The translations under genes were made by a program, and so were the position numbers. From assembly GCF_001243895.1 (NCBI RefSeq), contig NZ_LN851186.1, positions 1,633,933 through 1,697,932 on the forward strand: a DNA stretch of 64,000 nucleotides. Reading direction: 5' to 3'. Position 1 is the first letter of the stretch. Each line of letters starts with the position of its first letter. This stretch comes from Bacillus testis (GTDB lineage: Bacteria; Bacillota; Bacilli; Bacillales; DSM-1321). Shown here in pieces: positions 1 to 11,097 of this stretch. Under the pieces are notes generated by a model. That model ran no database searches, was not told the origin of the DNA, and was given only the letters and a program-made list of their open reading frames with translations.

Positions 1-106
1 ATGTATATTCATACATATCGTTTGTGTCTGCCGCTGTCAGCTTTCGGAGCAGCAGCCGCTCTGTCTCTAATTCGGGCAGTTGACTATACATTTCTTCTAT
101 CCGCAT
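1..106 (-). CDS. GNAT-family acetyltransferase, N-terminal fragment (cut by window edge)
   Basis: The first 35 codons of a minus-strand gene are visible; the rest lies beyond base 1. The peptide contains LPELETERLLLRKLTAAD, the typical opening of RimJ/RimL-like GNAT N-acetyltransferases (first beta strand, then helix 1). The ATG at 106 is preceded by AAGGAG about 11 nt upstream; an in-frame GTG four codons earlier sits too close to that site. The gene follows rqcH on the same strand, separated by a terminator, and has its own candidate promoter. Acceptor substrate cannot be inferred from this fragment. Confidence 0.7.
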   Translation of the reverse strand, partial: MRIEEMYSQLPELETERLLLRKLTAADTNDMYEYT

Positions 107-134
107 ATAGACCACCACTCCTTATTTTTCACTT

Positions 135-163
135 ATTATAAAGGTGGATCGTCTAAATAAAAA
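135..163 (-). promoter_or_regulatory. candidate sigma-A promoter of the GNAT gene
   Basis: Read on the minus strand, a perfect TATAAT lies at 140-135, about 30 nt before the ATG. The -35 region is only T-rich (TTTTTA at 17 bp spacing), so the call rests mainly on the -10 box. Confidence 0.4.
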
Positions 164-281
164 GATATTTTTCAATTTTTTGTTCATCAGGCATTGAAAA
201 ACGCCTCTCATCCGCACTCGTTGTTTTCAGATTTTCAAATGATTTCAAGAATATAGGTATGTAGGTTCAACCGTATAAAAT

Positions 282-311
282 AAAACCTCTCCCGAAATAA
301 GGAGAGGTTTT
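282..311 (-). terminator. rho-independent terminator of rqcH
   Basis: Perfect 11-bp stem AAAACCTCTCC (282-292) / GGAGAGGTTTT (301-311) with an 8-nt loop, starting 4 nt after the rqcH stop codon. The minus-strand tail is T-rich (TTTTATTTTAT); the plus-strand side is also T-rich, so it may work both ways. Confidence 0.85.
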
Positions 312-314
312 GTT

Positions 315-2024
315 TTATTTCTTTAATTTCAGCACCAGGTCGGCGTCCGGTGTTACATAGATAGTGTTTTGGTGATCGTAGGTTACAAATCCCGGTTTGC
401 TTCCTTTTGGCTTCTTCACATGCCGTATTTGCGTATAATCGACGGGAACGCCGCTGGACGCCTTCGCTTTGCTGTAATAGGCAGCCAGGACGGCAGCTTC
501 CTGAATCGTCTGTTCGCTTGGTTCCGGATTACGGATAACCACGTGGGAACCCGGAATATCTTTTGTATGGAACCAGATATCATCACGGCGGCTGGCCTTG
601 TTGGTCAAATATTCATTTTGTTTATTATTCTTCCCTACAAGAATGAGATCGCCGTCCGATGACAGGTATTCATCTAATGAGGGCTTATCATTCTTCGGTT
701 TTTTGAATCCTTTTTTGTGCCGCTGCTTCAGATAGCCTTCTTCCTGAAGTTCTTCTCTGATTTCTTCGATATCCTTTGGTTGGGCCGAATCCAGCTGCTG
801 CAGAAGGATATTGAAATAATCAACTTCTTCCTGGGCGAGCGCAATTTGCTCCGTTACAGCCAGTTTGGCGTTCTTGGCCTTTTGGTATTTTGTAAAGAAC
901 TTCTGGGCGTTTTGAGAAGGCGACTTTTGCGGATCAAGCGAAATGGTCACGGTGCCTTGTTGTTCATCGTAATAATTCGTTACGGCAATTTCCTTCATTC
1001 CTTGTTTCAACTGATGCATATTGGCAGTCAGAAGTTCTCCGTACAATTGATATTGCTCGGCTTTTTCGCTGTCTTGCAACGTTTTTTCCAATTTGCCGAT
1101 TTTCTTTTCATTCTTTTCCTTTTCGTTGGCAATGAAGCGGTCAAGATCAAGTGCCTGTTGCTTGATGCGGTCCCTCGCGGCTTTGCCAAAATAAAAACGG
1201 TCCAACAGCTCGCTCAACGTGCCGAATTGGTGTTTGCTTCCTTCCAGATGATCAAGCGGGATGCAATAAAAGTATTCTTTCTTATCGGTGGCAACCATGG
1301 TCGGTGTGTAGGATCTCTCTTTAAAGAAGCCCATAACCTGGTGGAACCCTGACAGAACGTTTTCAATTGTTGGAAGCCCGCTTTTAAAAAGAATTTCCTT
1401 AGCAAGGAGCGGCGAGATGCCTGCAAATGCATTGACAATTTGCTGCTGCAGCTTGCCTTCATTGAAGTGAAGGGCTCTTTTGATATCGTCATCGCTCGCT
1501 GTTAGTGCATCCAGCTTATGCTGCTCCGGAGGAAAAGTATACGTTTGCCCCGGCAAGACTGTGCGGTATGTATTCACCGCATGCGAGATATGCTTGATGC
1601 TGTCCAGGATCATATTGTTTTCCTTATCGACCAACACAATATTGCTATGCCGGCCCATGATTTCGATGATGAGCGATTTATAGCTTACGTCACCGATTTC
1701 AGTCCGTCCTTTCAACTCAAAAATGAGGATGCGATCCTGGTCTTTTTGTCTAATCCGCTCGATAATCGCACCTTCTAAATGCTTTCTCAGAAGCATGCAG
1801 AACATTGGCGGATCTTGTGGATTTTCATAAGATTCATTAGTCAGTTGCGCCCTGCTGTAGCTTGGGTGGGCTGAAAGCAGCACTTTTTGATTTTTGCCGT
1901 TTGCCCGCACCAGCATAATGATCTCATTCGGGTATGGCTGGTGGATCTTATTAATCCGGCCGCCCGTGATATGTTCAGTGAATTCTTCACACATTGCTTT
2001 TGTAAAATAACCATCAAATGACAT
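315..2024 (-). CDS. rqcH: RqcH (NEMF/Rqc2 homologue), ribosome-associated quality control
   Basis: A 569-aa NFACT protein matching B. subtilis YloA/RqcH. RqcH binds obstructed 50S subunits with peptidyl-tRNA and recruits tRNA-Ala to add C-terminal poly-Ala degron tails. The N-terminal NFACT-N domain opens [10 protein letters not shown]97-R98 (KDQDRILIF) matches the functionally required Asp-Arg pair of RqcH; a coiled-coil middle (about 290-430) follows; the C-terminal NFACT-R domain carries [18 protein letters not shown]. An upstream in-frame ATG would add 13 residues, but the ATG at 2024 has AAAGGAAG in front and matches homologue N-termini. The gene lies divergent to yloB and ends at a terminator. 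Family assignment is secure. Confidence 0.95.
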   Translation of the reverse strand: MSFDGYFTKAMCEEFTEHITGGRINKIHQPYPNEIIMLVRANGKNQKVLLSAHPSYSRAQLTNESYENPQDPPMFCMLLRKHLEGAIIERIRQKDQDRILIFELKGRTEIGDVSYKSLIIEIMGRHSNIVLVDKENNMILDSIKHISHAVNTYRTVLPGQTYTFPPEQHKLDALTASDDDIKRALHFNEGKLQQQIVNAFAGISPLLAKEILFKSGLPTIENVLSGFHQVMGFFKERSYTPTMVATDKKEYFYCIPLDHLEGSKHQFGTLSELLDRFYFGKAARDRIKQQALDLDRFIANEKEKNEKKIGKLEKTLQDSEKAEQYQLYGELLTANMHQLKQGMKEIAVTNYYDEQQGTVTISLDPQKSPSQNAQKFFTKYQKAKNAKLAVTEQIALAQEEVDYFNILLQQLDSAQPKDIEEIREELQEEGYLKQRHKKGFKKPKNDKPSLDEYLSSDGDLILVGKNNKQNEYLTNKASRRDDIWFHTKDIPGSHVVIRNPEPSEQTIQEAAVLAAYYSKAKASSGVPVDYTQIRHVKKPKGSKPGFVTYDHQNTIYVTPDADLVLKLKK

Positions 2025-2232
2025 AGGCAAATCTTCCTTTACGATAATAATCACTGCCGCCATGCATATACATGGAAACAGCGGACTAAACCATTCTATT
2101 GAATTCCGGCTGCTTTGCCTTTTTCTATTGGTTCTAAATCAGGCAGCAGAAAGTAGGGCTTGAAAACAAGCAATATAAATGGCGGGAACAGCCTTCGCTT
2201 TTTATAACCGCAAAACGGGCTATTTCTTCATA

Positions 2233-2261
2233 AGTATAGCATTAATTCCCGTGAGTCTGAA
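2233..2261 (-). promoter_or_regulatory. candidate sigma-A promoter of rqcH
   Basis: Read on the minus strand: TTCAGA (2261-2256), 17 bp, TATACT (2238-2233) with an extended TGC just upstream of the -10. It leaves a leader of about 200 nt before the rqcH ATG. The 2025-2320 interval otherwise holds only the yloB ribosome-binding region. Confidence 0.6.
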
Positions 2262-2320
2262 TAAGCATGGTTTAAAGAAGGACAACTCTTTATTGTGACG
2301 AATGGAAGTGAGATGAAGCA

Positions 2321-4996
2321 ATGATACTGAGAGAGATGAGTGTAAGTGATCTTGAGAAGTCTTTGCGGACAAACTGTGAAACAGGTCTTGATGAGAAAGA
2401 GGCGGCAAAACGTACCCAAATGAATGGATACAATGAATTGGATGAAGGTGAAAAGCAATCGGCTCTGCTTCTGTTTTTTGCCCAGTTCAAAGATTTCATG
2501 GTGATTATTCTCTTGGCCGCTACTTTGATATCAGGCTTATTGGGTGAGTACATCGATGCGATCGCCATCATCGCAATTGTCTTTATAAACGCGGCTCTGG
2601 GCTTTTTCCAGGAACGGAAGGCAGAGAAATCCCTTGATGCCTTAAAACGAATGTCCGCACCGCAGACAGCTGTACTGAGAGGGGGGAAATGGCTCCGGAT
2701 CCCGGCGAAGCAGCTGACTATTGGAGATATTGTTAAATTCAGTTCGGGAGACCGCATAGGCGCGGATGTACGCATCATTGAAGCGGTTTCTCTGGAAGTG
2801 GAGGAATCGGCACTGACCGGAGAGTCTCTTCCCGTCAGCAAAAGTGACCAGCCCCTTTTCAAAACAATCAACAGCATCGGCGATGAAGAAAACATGGCTT
2901 TCATGGGAACGATGGTCACGCGCGGCAAAGGGATTGGCGTAGTCACTTCGATTGGGATGAAGACGGCCATGGGGCAGATCGCTGATTTGCTTCAGACAGC
3001 GGAATCGTTGACTACCCCGCTCCAACATAAACTTGAACAGCTAGGTAAAATTCTCATTGTTGCTGCCATTTTTCTCACTGTATTGGTGGTCGCCTTGGGT
3101 GTCTTGCAAGGCAATGCGTTATACACGATGGTACTGTCCGGCGTATCCTTGGCGGTTGCAGCCATACCTGAAGGGCTGCCGGCCATTGTCACCGTTGCCC
3201 TGTCGCTGGGTGTCCAGAGGATGATCAAACAAAATGCCATCGTCCGCAAACTCCCGGCAGTCGAAACTTTAGGCTGCGCTTCCGTGATTTGCTCGGACAA
3301 AACAGGAACGATGACACAAAACAAAATGACGGTGACAGCAGCCTGGCAATCGGGCAAGTTATACAGCGTTACAGGCAAAGGCGACGAACCGACAGGATCT
3401 TTCTTAGTGGATGGAAAAGAGGTCGGCAAAGAGGATAAATCATTGAGGCAATTACTCACATTCGGCTTATTGTGCAATACCTCCGAGGTGGCGGAAAAGG
3501 AAGGGAAGCTAGTCGTGGATGGCAGCCCGACAGAGGGAGCCATACATGTTGCCGCCTTGAAAGCAGGTATTTCACGGCAATCGCTTCTGCAGGAATTCAC
3601 CATTATTAAAGAGTTTCCGTTTGATTCAAGCCGGAAGTTGATGAGTGTGGTCATCCAAGACCGGAACAACAAGCAGTTTATTGTTACGAAGGGAGCCCCT
3701 GATGTTTTGCTTGGCAGGTGCAAGTCCATTCTTTGGGACGGCAAGGTGCAATATACGGATGCTACTGTCAACAATCAGGTGCAGGGAGCGGTTGACCGAT
3801 TGGCCCAACAGGCGCTGCGGACTATTGCCATTGGCTATAAAGCAATCCCTTCGGCCGGGCAAATAAGGAGAGAGGATGAAGCGGAAAGAGATTTGACGTT
3901 CATCGGATTGCAGGGAATGATCGATCCGCCAAGGCCTGAAGTGAAGGAAGCGGTGGCGGAGTGCAAAAAAGCAGGCATCAAAACAATCATGATCACTGGC
4001 GACCACGTGACAACCGCTTCGGCAATCGCTGCCCAACTGGGAATCCTGGAAAAGGGTAAACGGGTTATTGAAGGCAAGCAGCTGATGGACATGCCGGTGT
4101 CTGAGCTGGAAGAGATGGTGGATGAGGTCGCTGTCTTTGCAAGGGTATCGCCAAAAGACAAATTGAAGATTGTAAAGGCCTTGCAAAACAAAGGACATAT
4201 TGTGGCTATGACCGGCGACGGCGTCAATGATGCCCCTGCCATCAAATCAGCTGATATTGGGATAGCCATGGGCATAACGGGAACAGACGTGGCGAAAGAA
4301 GCATCTTCACTTATCTTGCTGGATGATAATTTTGCCACAATTAAGTCAGCTATCAAAGAGGGGCGCAATATTTATGAGAATATCCGCAAATTCATCCGGT
4401 ATTTGCTGGCTTCCAATGTTGGTGAAATCCTCGTGATGCTGTTTGCGATGATATTGGCTTTGCCGCTGCCTTTATACCCGATCCAAATCCTTTGGGTCAA
4501 TCTGGTGACGGATGGATTGCCGGCTATGGCTTTAGGTCTGGACCAGCCGGAGGGAGACGTAATGAAACGGCGGCCGCGCAATCCAAGGGAAGGCGTATTT
4601 TCAAGAGGGTTGGGTTGGAAAATCATTTCAAGGGGCTTTTTGATCGGCGGCGTCACTTTATTGGCATTTATAACAGCGAGAAACAACCAACCTGATTGGG
4701 AAAATTATCCGCAGACTATCGCTTTCATTACCCTTGTATTGGCACAGCTGATTCACGTGTTTGACTGCAGAAGCGAGAAGAGTATATTTGCCCGCAATCC
4801 ATTTGGCAATATGTATTTGGTCTGGGCTGTGCTAGTTTCTATGGCAATGATGGTTGCGGTGGTATATGTACCTGCACTGCAGGGCATTTTCAAGACGGTG
4901 AGCATACCTGCGAGGGACTGGCTGCTGATTATCGGGTTATCCTCATTGCCAACTTTTTTACTGGCGGGTTCATTTTTACTGCGAAAAAACAAGTGA
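2321..4996 (+). CDS. yloB: P-type (P2A) calcium-transporting ATPase
   Basis: An 891-aa P2A cation ATPase close to B. subtilis YloB, which pumps Ca2+ out of the cytosol. It contains the N-terminal cation-ATPase domain (to about 60), actuator TGES motif (near residue 168), M4 motif PEGL at 283-286, phosphorylation site D326 in SDKTGTMTQNK, nucleotide-binding domain KGAPDVL, and hinge TGDGVNDAPAIKSADIG (about 635-651). About ten membrane segments are expected, including the M5/M6 stretch NVGEILVMLF...NLVTDGLPAMALG that supplies Ca2+ ligands. The start MILREMSVSD aligns with the YloB N-terminus. It is monocistronic, with a terminator downstream. Confidence 0.95.
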   Translation: MILREMSVSDLEKSLRTNCETGLDEKEAAKRTQMNGYNELDEGEKQSALLLFFAQFKDFMVIILLAATLISGLLGEYIDAIAIIAIVFINAALGFFQERKAEKSLDALKRMSAPQTAVLRGGKWLRIPAKQLTIGDIVKFSSGDRIGADVRIIEAVSLEVEESALTGESLPVSKSDQPLFKTINSIGDEENMAFMGTMVTRGKGIGVVTSIGMKTAMGQIADLLQTAESLTTPLQHKLEQLGKILIVAAIFLTVLVVALGVLQGNALYTMVLSGVSLAVAAIPEGLPAIVTVALSLGVQRMIKQNAIVRKLPAVETLGCASVICSDKTGTMTQNKMTVTAAWQSGKLYSVTGKGDEPTGSFLVDGKEVGKEDKSLRQLLTFGLLCNTSEVAEKEGKLVVDGSPTEGAIHVAALKAGISRQSLLQEFTIIKEFPFDSSRKLMSVVIQDRNNKQFIVTKGAPDVLLGRCKSILWDGKVQYTDATVNNQVQGAVDRLAQQALRTIAIGYKAIPSAGQIRREDEAERDLTFIGLQGMIDPPRPEVKEAVAECKKAGIKTIMITGDHVTTASAIAAQLGILEKGKRVIEGKQLMDMPVSELEEMVDEVAVFARVSPKDKLKIVKALQNKGHIVAMTGDGVNDAPAIKSADIGIAMGITGTDVAKEASSLILLDDNFATIKSAIKEGRNIYENIRKFIRYLLASNVGEILVMLFAMILALPLPLYPIQILWVNLVTDGLPAMALGLDQPEGDVMKRRPRNPREGVFSRGLGWKIISRGFLIGGVTLLAFITARNNQPDWENYPQTIAFITLVLAQLIHVFDCRSEKSIFARNPFGNMYLVWAVLVSMAMMVAVVYVPALQGIFKTVSIPARDWLLIIGLSSLPTFLLAGSFLLRKNK

Positions 4997-5012
4997 ATTA
5001 TGCTATACTTGA

Positions 5013-5045
5013 AAAGGTAGTAGAGTATTCTCTATTACCTTTTTA
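5013..5045 (+). terminator. terminator after yloB
   Basis: Stem AAGGTAGTAGAG / CTCTATTACCTT with one G-U pair and a TATT loop (5026-5029), followed by TTTTTATTATT. It separates yloB from yloC. Confidence 0.8.
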
Positions 5046-5222
5046 TTATTGATTACTGTCAAAAAATACACACGTTTCCAGTGATTTTGGCCTTCGTCGA
5101 AATCATCCTTCAAAATATCGGCAGTATGAGTTTGACATATAAAATGTGAACAAGAGGGCCTTGCAAAAAATGTTTTTGGAGGGCGTACCTACATATATGT
5201 ACTAGAATTGGAAGTGGAATCA

Positions 5223-6098
5223 ATGGCTGTAAGCATGACAGGTTATGGAAGAGGAACAAGCGAGAACGAGCAAATGAAGGTCCATGTCGAGGTGAAGACG
5301 GTCAACCACCGTTTCTGTGAATATAATATACGTATGCCGCGCCAACTGCTGGTGCTGGAAGATAAAATCAAGAAACACCTGGCTGCCCACATTAAACGGG
5401 GCCGGATTGAGCTATTTGTCAATGTGGAAGGAGACGGGCTCATCCATAAGCAACTGGAAGTGGATTGGCCGCTTCTTCAGCAATATATGGACAAGATGGA
5501 TGAAATCGAAAAGCTGTACCAAATAAAAACCGACCATACTCCATTTAATCTCCCACAACTGGAGGGCGTTTTCACGATCCAGGAAAAGCAAGCTTCTAAT
5601 CCTGAAATCGAGGCAACCATTCTCGAGGCGGTCAGACAGGCGACGATGCAATTGATGCTCATGAGAGAAGCGGAAGGGGAAGCATTGAAAGAAGATATCC
5701 TCACCCAACTGTCAAAATTGGATGAATCAGCCAAGCGGGTATCCGTTTTTGCTCCGAGTGTCATCGAGCTTTATCGTGAACGGCTGCAGCAAAAAATGGC
5801 TGAATGGACAGCGGGCATGATCGACGAAACGAGATTGTTGAATGAAGTGGCCATCTTCGCCGATAAAGCGGATATCAATGAAGAAATCACCAGGCTGAAC
5901 AGCCATATATCCCAAGTGAGATTAACATTGGAAAGTTCCGAAGCGATCGGAAGGAAACTGGATTTCCTTGTCCAGGAAATGAACCGGGAAATCAACACAA
6001 TCGGTTCGAAAGCCAATGATTCCAGAATTGCGATTGAAGTTGTCGAAATGAAGAGTTTGCTTGAAAAAATGAAAGAGCAAATACAAAATATCGAATAA
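5223..6098 (+). CDS. yloC: YicC-family endoribonuclease YloC
   Basis: A 291-aa YicC-like protein: the N-terminal half starts MAVSMTGYGRG and carries EVKTVNHRFCEYNIRMPR; the C-terminal DUF1732 half holds DINEEITRLNSHISQ and the invariant LVQEMNREINTIGSKAND. YicC-family members are RNA endonucleases linked to small-RNA decay in E. coli and B. subtilis. A TTG five codons upstream is in frame, but the ATG at 5223 has GGAAGTGG at the right distance and gives the family length. It heads the yloC-remA-gmk-rpoZ run. No clear sigma-A promoter was found in the 5046-5222 gap. Confidence 0.9.
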   Translation: MAVSMTGYGRGTSENEQMKVHVEVKTVNHRFCEYNIRMPRQLLVLEDKIKKHLAAHIKRGRIELFVNVEGDGLIHKQLEVDWPLLQQYMDKMDEIEKLYQIKTDHTPFNLPQLEGVFTIQEKQASNPEIEATILEAVRQATMQLMLMREAEGEALKEDILTQLSKLDESAKRVSVFAPSVIELYRERLQQKMAEWTAGMIDETRLLNEVAIFADKADINEEITRLNSHISQVRLTLESSEAIGRKLDFLVQEMNREINTIGSKANDSRIAIEVVEMKSLLEKMKEQIQNIE

Positions 6099-6158
6099 AA
6101 ATCGTTTACAGCTTCTTTGGAAGGGCCACACTAGTCATACGATAATTGGGGGACAAGT

Positions 6159-7045
<887 letters not shown>

Positions 7046-7261
7046 ATGTTATATCCTTCTATCGATTCATTGCTGAACAAGATCGATTCTAAGTATTCGC
7101 TTGTATCAGTAGCTGCTAAGCGCGCTCGCGTTATGCAAATCAATGATGACCAACGCATTGCCAAGACTGTTTCCCATAAGAGCGTGGGAAAAGCGCTTGA
7201 AGAAATCAATGCAGGAATCCTAACGTACAAGGTAGAATCATCTGAACAAACAAACGCATAA
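7046..7261 (+). CDS. rpoZ: RNA polymerase omega subunit
   Basis: A 71-aa omega subunit (RpoZ/YloH) starting [20 protein letters not shown], with the conserved [14 protein letters not shown] segment that wraps the beta-prime C-terminus and [13 protein letters not shown]. The SD CTGGAGG lies inside the end of gmk; the start codon directly abuts the gmk stop. A strong terminator follows 11 nt after the stop. Confidence 0.95.
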   Translation: MLYPSIDSLLNKIDSKYSLVSVAAKRARVMQINDDQRIAKTVSHKSVGKALEEINAGILTYKVESSEQTNA

Positions 7262-7270
7262 TTGTACCAA

Positions 7271-7307
7271 AAGGAACCTTGTCAATGTCGGCAAGGTTCC
7301 TCTTTTT
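7271..7307 (+). terminator. terminator after rpoZ
   Basis: Stem GGAACCTTG (7273-7281) / CAAGGTTCC (7292-7300) followed by TCTTTTT. Confidence 0.85.
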
Positions 7308-7447
7308 GAAAAATGGCAGAAGAGTGAAGGCAGTTTAAAAAAACAGCGGCTTTGCCCTGCGCTGTGCTATGCTGTCGCTCTGAAAAAGATGAATTATTGG
7401 ATGGCATCCTGCATAATAGAATCAGTAATAACCAGGGGGAACAAACC

Positions 7448-8653
7448 ATGCTGAAAAATAAAAATATACTATTGTGTGTGACGGGTGGAATCGCTGTGTA
7501 TAAGGCAGCGGCGCTGACAAGCAAGCTTACTCAGCACGGAGCGAATGTGAGAGTGGTAATGAGCGGATCAGCGACGAAGTTCGTCACGCCGATTACCTTT
7601 CAGGCGCTTTCTAGAAATGAAGTGTATACGGATACTTTTCAGGAAAACAATCCTGAAGTGGTCGCGCATATCCATCTGGCAGACTGGGCAGATGCAGTGG
7701 TGGTGGCACCTGCTACAGCCAATATCATCGGAAAACTGGCCAATGGCATTGCGGACGATATGATTTCAACCATTATGCTTGCTGTTACCTCGGATGTCTT
7801 CATCGCTCCGGCTATGAACGTACATATGTATGAACATCCGGCCGTGAAAAAGAACATGAACACATTGGCTGGTTTCGGCTATCATTTCCTAGAACCGGGA
7901 GAAGGGTATCTTGCCTGCGGGTATACCGGTAAAGGAAGGCTTGAAGAACCTGAAGCGATTGTAGACAAGCTGGATCGGTTTTACCGCGAGAAACAGGAAC
8001 AGCTTCTCAAAAAGCAAAAAGTACTTATTACAGCGGGACCTACAAGGGAAGCCATCGATCCCGTCCGTTTTCTGACAAACCATTCATCAGGGAAGATGGG
8101 CTATGCATTGGCGGCGGAAGCCGTGGCCATGGGCGCTGAAGTGACATTGGTCTCCGGTCCTGTCCACTTGGATCCGCCTGCCGGAGTAAATTTGGTGCGG
8201 GTAGAGAGCGCTCAGGAGATGTTTGATGCAGTCATGCGTGAAATGGATGGCCAGGATGTCATCATCAAAACAGCCGCAGTAGCGGATTATCGCCCAAAAG
8301 TAACCCATCGCCAAAAAATAAAGAAACAAGACGGCGACATGGCGATCGAAATGGAACGGACGAAGGATATCTTGATGGAAGTGGGTAAGCGGAAAAAACA
8401 TCAGGTATTGATCGGTTTCGCCGCAGAGACGGAACAGGTTGAACGATACGCAAAAGCGAAGCTGGAAAAAAAGAACGCCGACATGATTGTAGCCAATAAT
8501 GTAGCAGAAGCAGGTTCCGGTTTCGGCAGTGACACGAATGCGGTCACTATCTATGAAAGGAACGGTACAGTGACAGAAATTCCAACGATGACAAAAAATG
8601 AAGTGGCCGTCCGAATTTTGCAGAAAGCGGCCAGTTTATTGAAGAAGGATTGA
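7448..8653 (+). CDS. coaBC: bifunctional phosphopantothenoylcysteine decarboxylase / phosphopantothenate-cysteine ligase
   Basis: A 401-aa CoaBC making 4'-phosphopantetheine for CoA. The N-terminal FMN decarboxylase (CoaC) domain runs to about 180 and carries CVTGGIAVYKA, PAMNVHMYEHP and active-site Cys157 in GYLACGYTGKG. The C-terminal ligase (CoaB) domain carries ITAGPTREAIDPVRF, NHSSGKMG, AAVADYRPK and a near-terminal ANNV motif. An upstream in-frame ATG would add 32 unrelated residues; the ATG at 7448 has AGGGGGA before it and gives family length. Its stop overlaps the priA ribosome-binding region. Confidence 0.96.
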   Translation: MLKNKNILLCVTGGIAVYKAAALTSKLTQHGANVRVVMSGSATKFVTPITFQALSRNEVYTDTFQENNPEVVAHIHLADWADAVVVAPATANIIGKLANGIADDMISTIMLAVTSDVFIAPAMNVHMYEHPAVKKNMNTLAGFGYHFLEPGEGYLACGYTGKGRLEEPEAIVDKLDRFYREKQEQLLKKQKVLITAGPTREAIDPVRFLTNHSSGKMGYALAAEAVAMGAEVTLVSGPVHLDPPAGVNLVRVESAQEMFDAVMREMDGQDVIIKTAAVADYRPKVTHRQKIKKQDGDMAIEMERTKDILMEVGKRKKHQVLIGFAAETEQVERYAKAKLEKKNADMIVANNVAEAGSGFGSDTNAVTIYERNGTVTEIPTMTKNEVAVRILQKAASLLKKD

Positions 8654-8658
8654 TCAAT

Positions 8659-11067
8659 ATGGAAATAGCATCCGTTATTGTGGATGTACCAGTACGCCAG
8701 ACGGATAAAGAATTTGACTATACAATTCCCGAAAAATGGGCCGGCATGCTGACACCGGGCATGAGGGTGCTCGTTCCGTTCGGTCCCCGGACAATCCAAG
8801 GGTTCGTAACGTCAGTGCGCGAAGGAGAAGAGACGGGCCGCTTAAAGCCAATCTATTCCATTCAGGATCTGGAGCCGGCATTGACACCTGAGCTTCTCCA
8901 TTTGGCAGATTGGTTGACAACGAATACTTTATGCCTTAAAATCGCTGCTTTCCAAGCTATGCTGCCGGCAGCACTCAAGGCAAAATATAAAAAATACTTG
9001 GTGCTTTCAGGCCCGTTGCATCTGGTCGATCCGGAGATCCAACCTTATTTTGCGTCCCAGAACAAGGTAGAGTTTGAAGCGGCTATGGAGCATCCCAGTG
9101 CCCGCATTTTCCAAAAGGAACTGAAAGCCGGGCATATCGAAGCCAAATATGAAGTGAAAAACAAGCTCAATAAAAAAACAGAGCGGACAGTCGAACTGGC
9201 TGTAACGACAGAGGAGCTAAGGGAAGCAAAGGAAAAAATCAGCAAAAGTGCGCGCAAGCAAAGGGTGCTGATTGACTTTTTCCTGGAATACCCTGACCCG
9301 ATCGCCATGAAACGGTTGTTGCAGTTGGTCAACTGTGGAGATAGCGCGGTCAAAGGGCTGGAGGAAAAAGGGCTGGTACGCATTAAACAAACGGAGGTTT
9401 ACAGAGACCCTTTCCAAGACCGTGTATTTGAGCACAAAAGCCATCTGCCATTGACCGAAGAACAATCGGCAGCCTTTACCCCGATCAAGGCCAGCATCGA
9501 CGAGGAGAAGAACGATGTGTTTTTACTCGAAGGCGTTACGGGAAGCGGAAAGACCGAAGTATACCTCCAATCGATTGATGTAGCCTTAAAGCAAGGCAAG
9601 GAAGCGATTATGCTTGTCCCGGAAATATCCTTGACGCCACAGATGGTCCAGAGATTCAAGGAACGGTTTGGAGACCGGGTGGCTGTTTTCCACAGCGGCC
9701 TGTCCATCGGCGAAAAATACGATGAATGGCGGAAGATTTTTCGGAAAGAAGTGCAGGTAGTTGTCGGCGCACGCTCCGCCATTTTCTCTCCATTTCAAAA
9801 CCTCGGCATCATCATTATCGATGAAGAGCATGAAGCAAGTTATAAGCAAGAAGAAACACCGCGCTACCATACGCGGGATGTGGCGATAGAAAGAGGGCTT
9901 TACCATCGTTGCCCCGTTGTCTTGGGGAGTGCTACACCAACATTGGAATCAGCAGCGCGCGCCCAAAAAGGGGTCTATAAATATTTGCAATTGGCAGGCA
10001 GAGTCAACCAACGGCCGATGCCCTCAGTGGAAATTGTGGACATGCGTGAAGAATTGAGGGCCGGAAACCGCTCTGTATTCTCCAAAGTACTAATGGAAAA
10101 GATGATTGACCGGCTTGAAAAGAAACAACAAATAATCTTGATGCTCAATAAAAGGGGGCACTCATCCTTTGTCATGTGCCGAAGCTGCGGGGAAGTGTCG
10201 CAATGCCCGAATTGTGAAATATCGCTGACTTACCATAAATATTCAAATAGCCTTAAATGCCACTATTGCGGACATGAAGAGGGCATGCCTTCTTCATGTC
10301 CGGCATGCGGAAGTGAAGCCATCCGCTACTTTGGCACAGGCACACAGAAGGTCGAAGAAGAGCTGGCGAAGCTGTTGCCGCAAGCGAGGGTGATCCGGAT
10401 GGACGTGGATACCACCAGCAGGAAAGGCAGCCATGAAAAGCTCTTGAAAGCTTTCGGCACAGGGCAAGCAGATATCCTGCTCGGTACGCAAATGATCGCC
10501 AAAGGGCTGGATTTCGCAAACGTCACATTAGTCGGTGTCCTATCAGCCGATACGATGCTGTATTTACCGGATTTCCGTTCATCGGAAAAAACGTTCCAGC
10601 TCCTTACTCAGGTGAGCGGCCGTGCAGGCAGACATGAACTGCCCGGCGAGGTAGTCGTCCAATCCTACACGCCGGAACACTATTCGATTGTTTTGGCGGC
10701 GAAGCAAAATTATGAGGATTTTTATCAGCAAGAAATGATGGTCCGCAAAACAAATATGTATCCGCCTTTCTTCTATATTACGCTGGTGACAGTATCTGAT
10801 GAAGATTTAATGAAGGTGGTTTCTGTAACGGAAAAAATAACATCCTACCTCAGAAAGGGACTTTCTCCCCAAGCGGTGATCCTGGGGCCATCCGCTTCGC
10901 CAATCTCACGCATCAATAATAGATATCGGTACCAATGTCTGATAAAATACAAACGTGAACCGAATTTGAACCATATATTGCACAATATTATTGAGCACTA
11001 TCAACAAGACTCTGCCCATAAAGGATTAAAAATCGTGGTTGACCAAAATCCGCAGATTATGATGTAA
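8659..11067 (+). CDS. priA: primosomal replication restart helicase PriA
   Basis: An 802-aa PriA that recognises stalled forks and reloads DnaC helicase via DnaD/DnaB in Bacillus. The N-terminal 3'-end-binding domain starts MEIASVIVDVPVRQTDKEFDY. Walker A GVTGSGKT is at 292-299 and the DEEH box at 388-391. A zinc-binding insertion with four CxxC pairs (CRSCG, CPNC, CHYCG, CPACG) spans about 505-555, followed by helicase motifs V/VI (GTQMIAKGLDF, QVSGRAGR). An in-frame TTG at 8650 overlaps the coaBC stop, but AAGAAGGA is spaced correctly for the ATG at 8659. Confidence 0.96.
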   Translation: MEIASVIVDVPVRQTDKEFDYTIPEKWAGMLTPGMRVLVPFGPRTIQGFVTSVREGEETGRLKPIYSIQDLEPALTPELLHLADWLTTNTLCLKIAAFQAMLPAALKAKYKKYLVLSGPLHLVDPEIQPYFASQNKVEFEAAMEHPSARIFQKELKAGHIEAKYEVKNKLNKKTERTVELAVTTEELREAKEKISKSARKQRVLIDFFLEYPDPIAMKRLLQLVNCGDSAVKGLEEKGLVRIKQTEVYRDPFQDRVFEHKSHLPLTEEQSAAFTPIKASIDEEKNDVFLLEGVTGSGKTEVYLQSIDVALKQGKEAIMLVPEISLTPQMVQRFKERFGDRVAVFHSGLSIGEKYDEWRKIFRKEVQVVVGARSAIFSPFQNLGIIIIDEEHEASYKQEETPRYHTRDVAIERGLYHRCPVVLGSATPTLESAARAQKGVYKYLQLAGRVNQRPMPSVEIVDMREELRAGNRSVFSKVLMEKMIDRLEKKQQIILMLNKRGHSSFVMCRSCGEVSQCPNCEISLTYHKYSNSLKCHYCGHEEGMPSSCPACGSEAIRYFGTGTQKVEEELAKLLPQARVIRMDVDTTSRKGSHEKLLKAFGTGQADILLGTQMIAKGLDFANVTLVGVLSADTMLYLPDFRSSEKTFQLLTQVSGRAGRHELPGEVVVQSYTPEHYSIVLAAKQNYEDFYQQEMMVRKTNMYPPFFYITLVTVSDEDLMKVVSVTEKITSYLRKGLSPQAVILGPSASPISRINNRYRYQCLIKYKREPNLNHILHNIIEHYQQDSAHKGLKIVVDQNPQIMM

Positions 11068-11097
11068 TACGGTGCAGTACACTCAGGAGGAAATGAA

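Noticed and set aside
717..1352. 211-codon plus-strand ORF opposite rqcH
   Set aside because: It lies entirely antisense to a well-conserved gene, lacks an SD and has the biased, hydrophobic composition of a reverse-strand shadow.
6117..6146. TTGGAA-18 bp-GATAAT upstream of remA as a promoter
   Set aside because: Transcription would start within or after the remA Shine-Dalgarno, so it could not drive translated remA mRNA.
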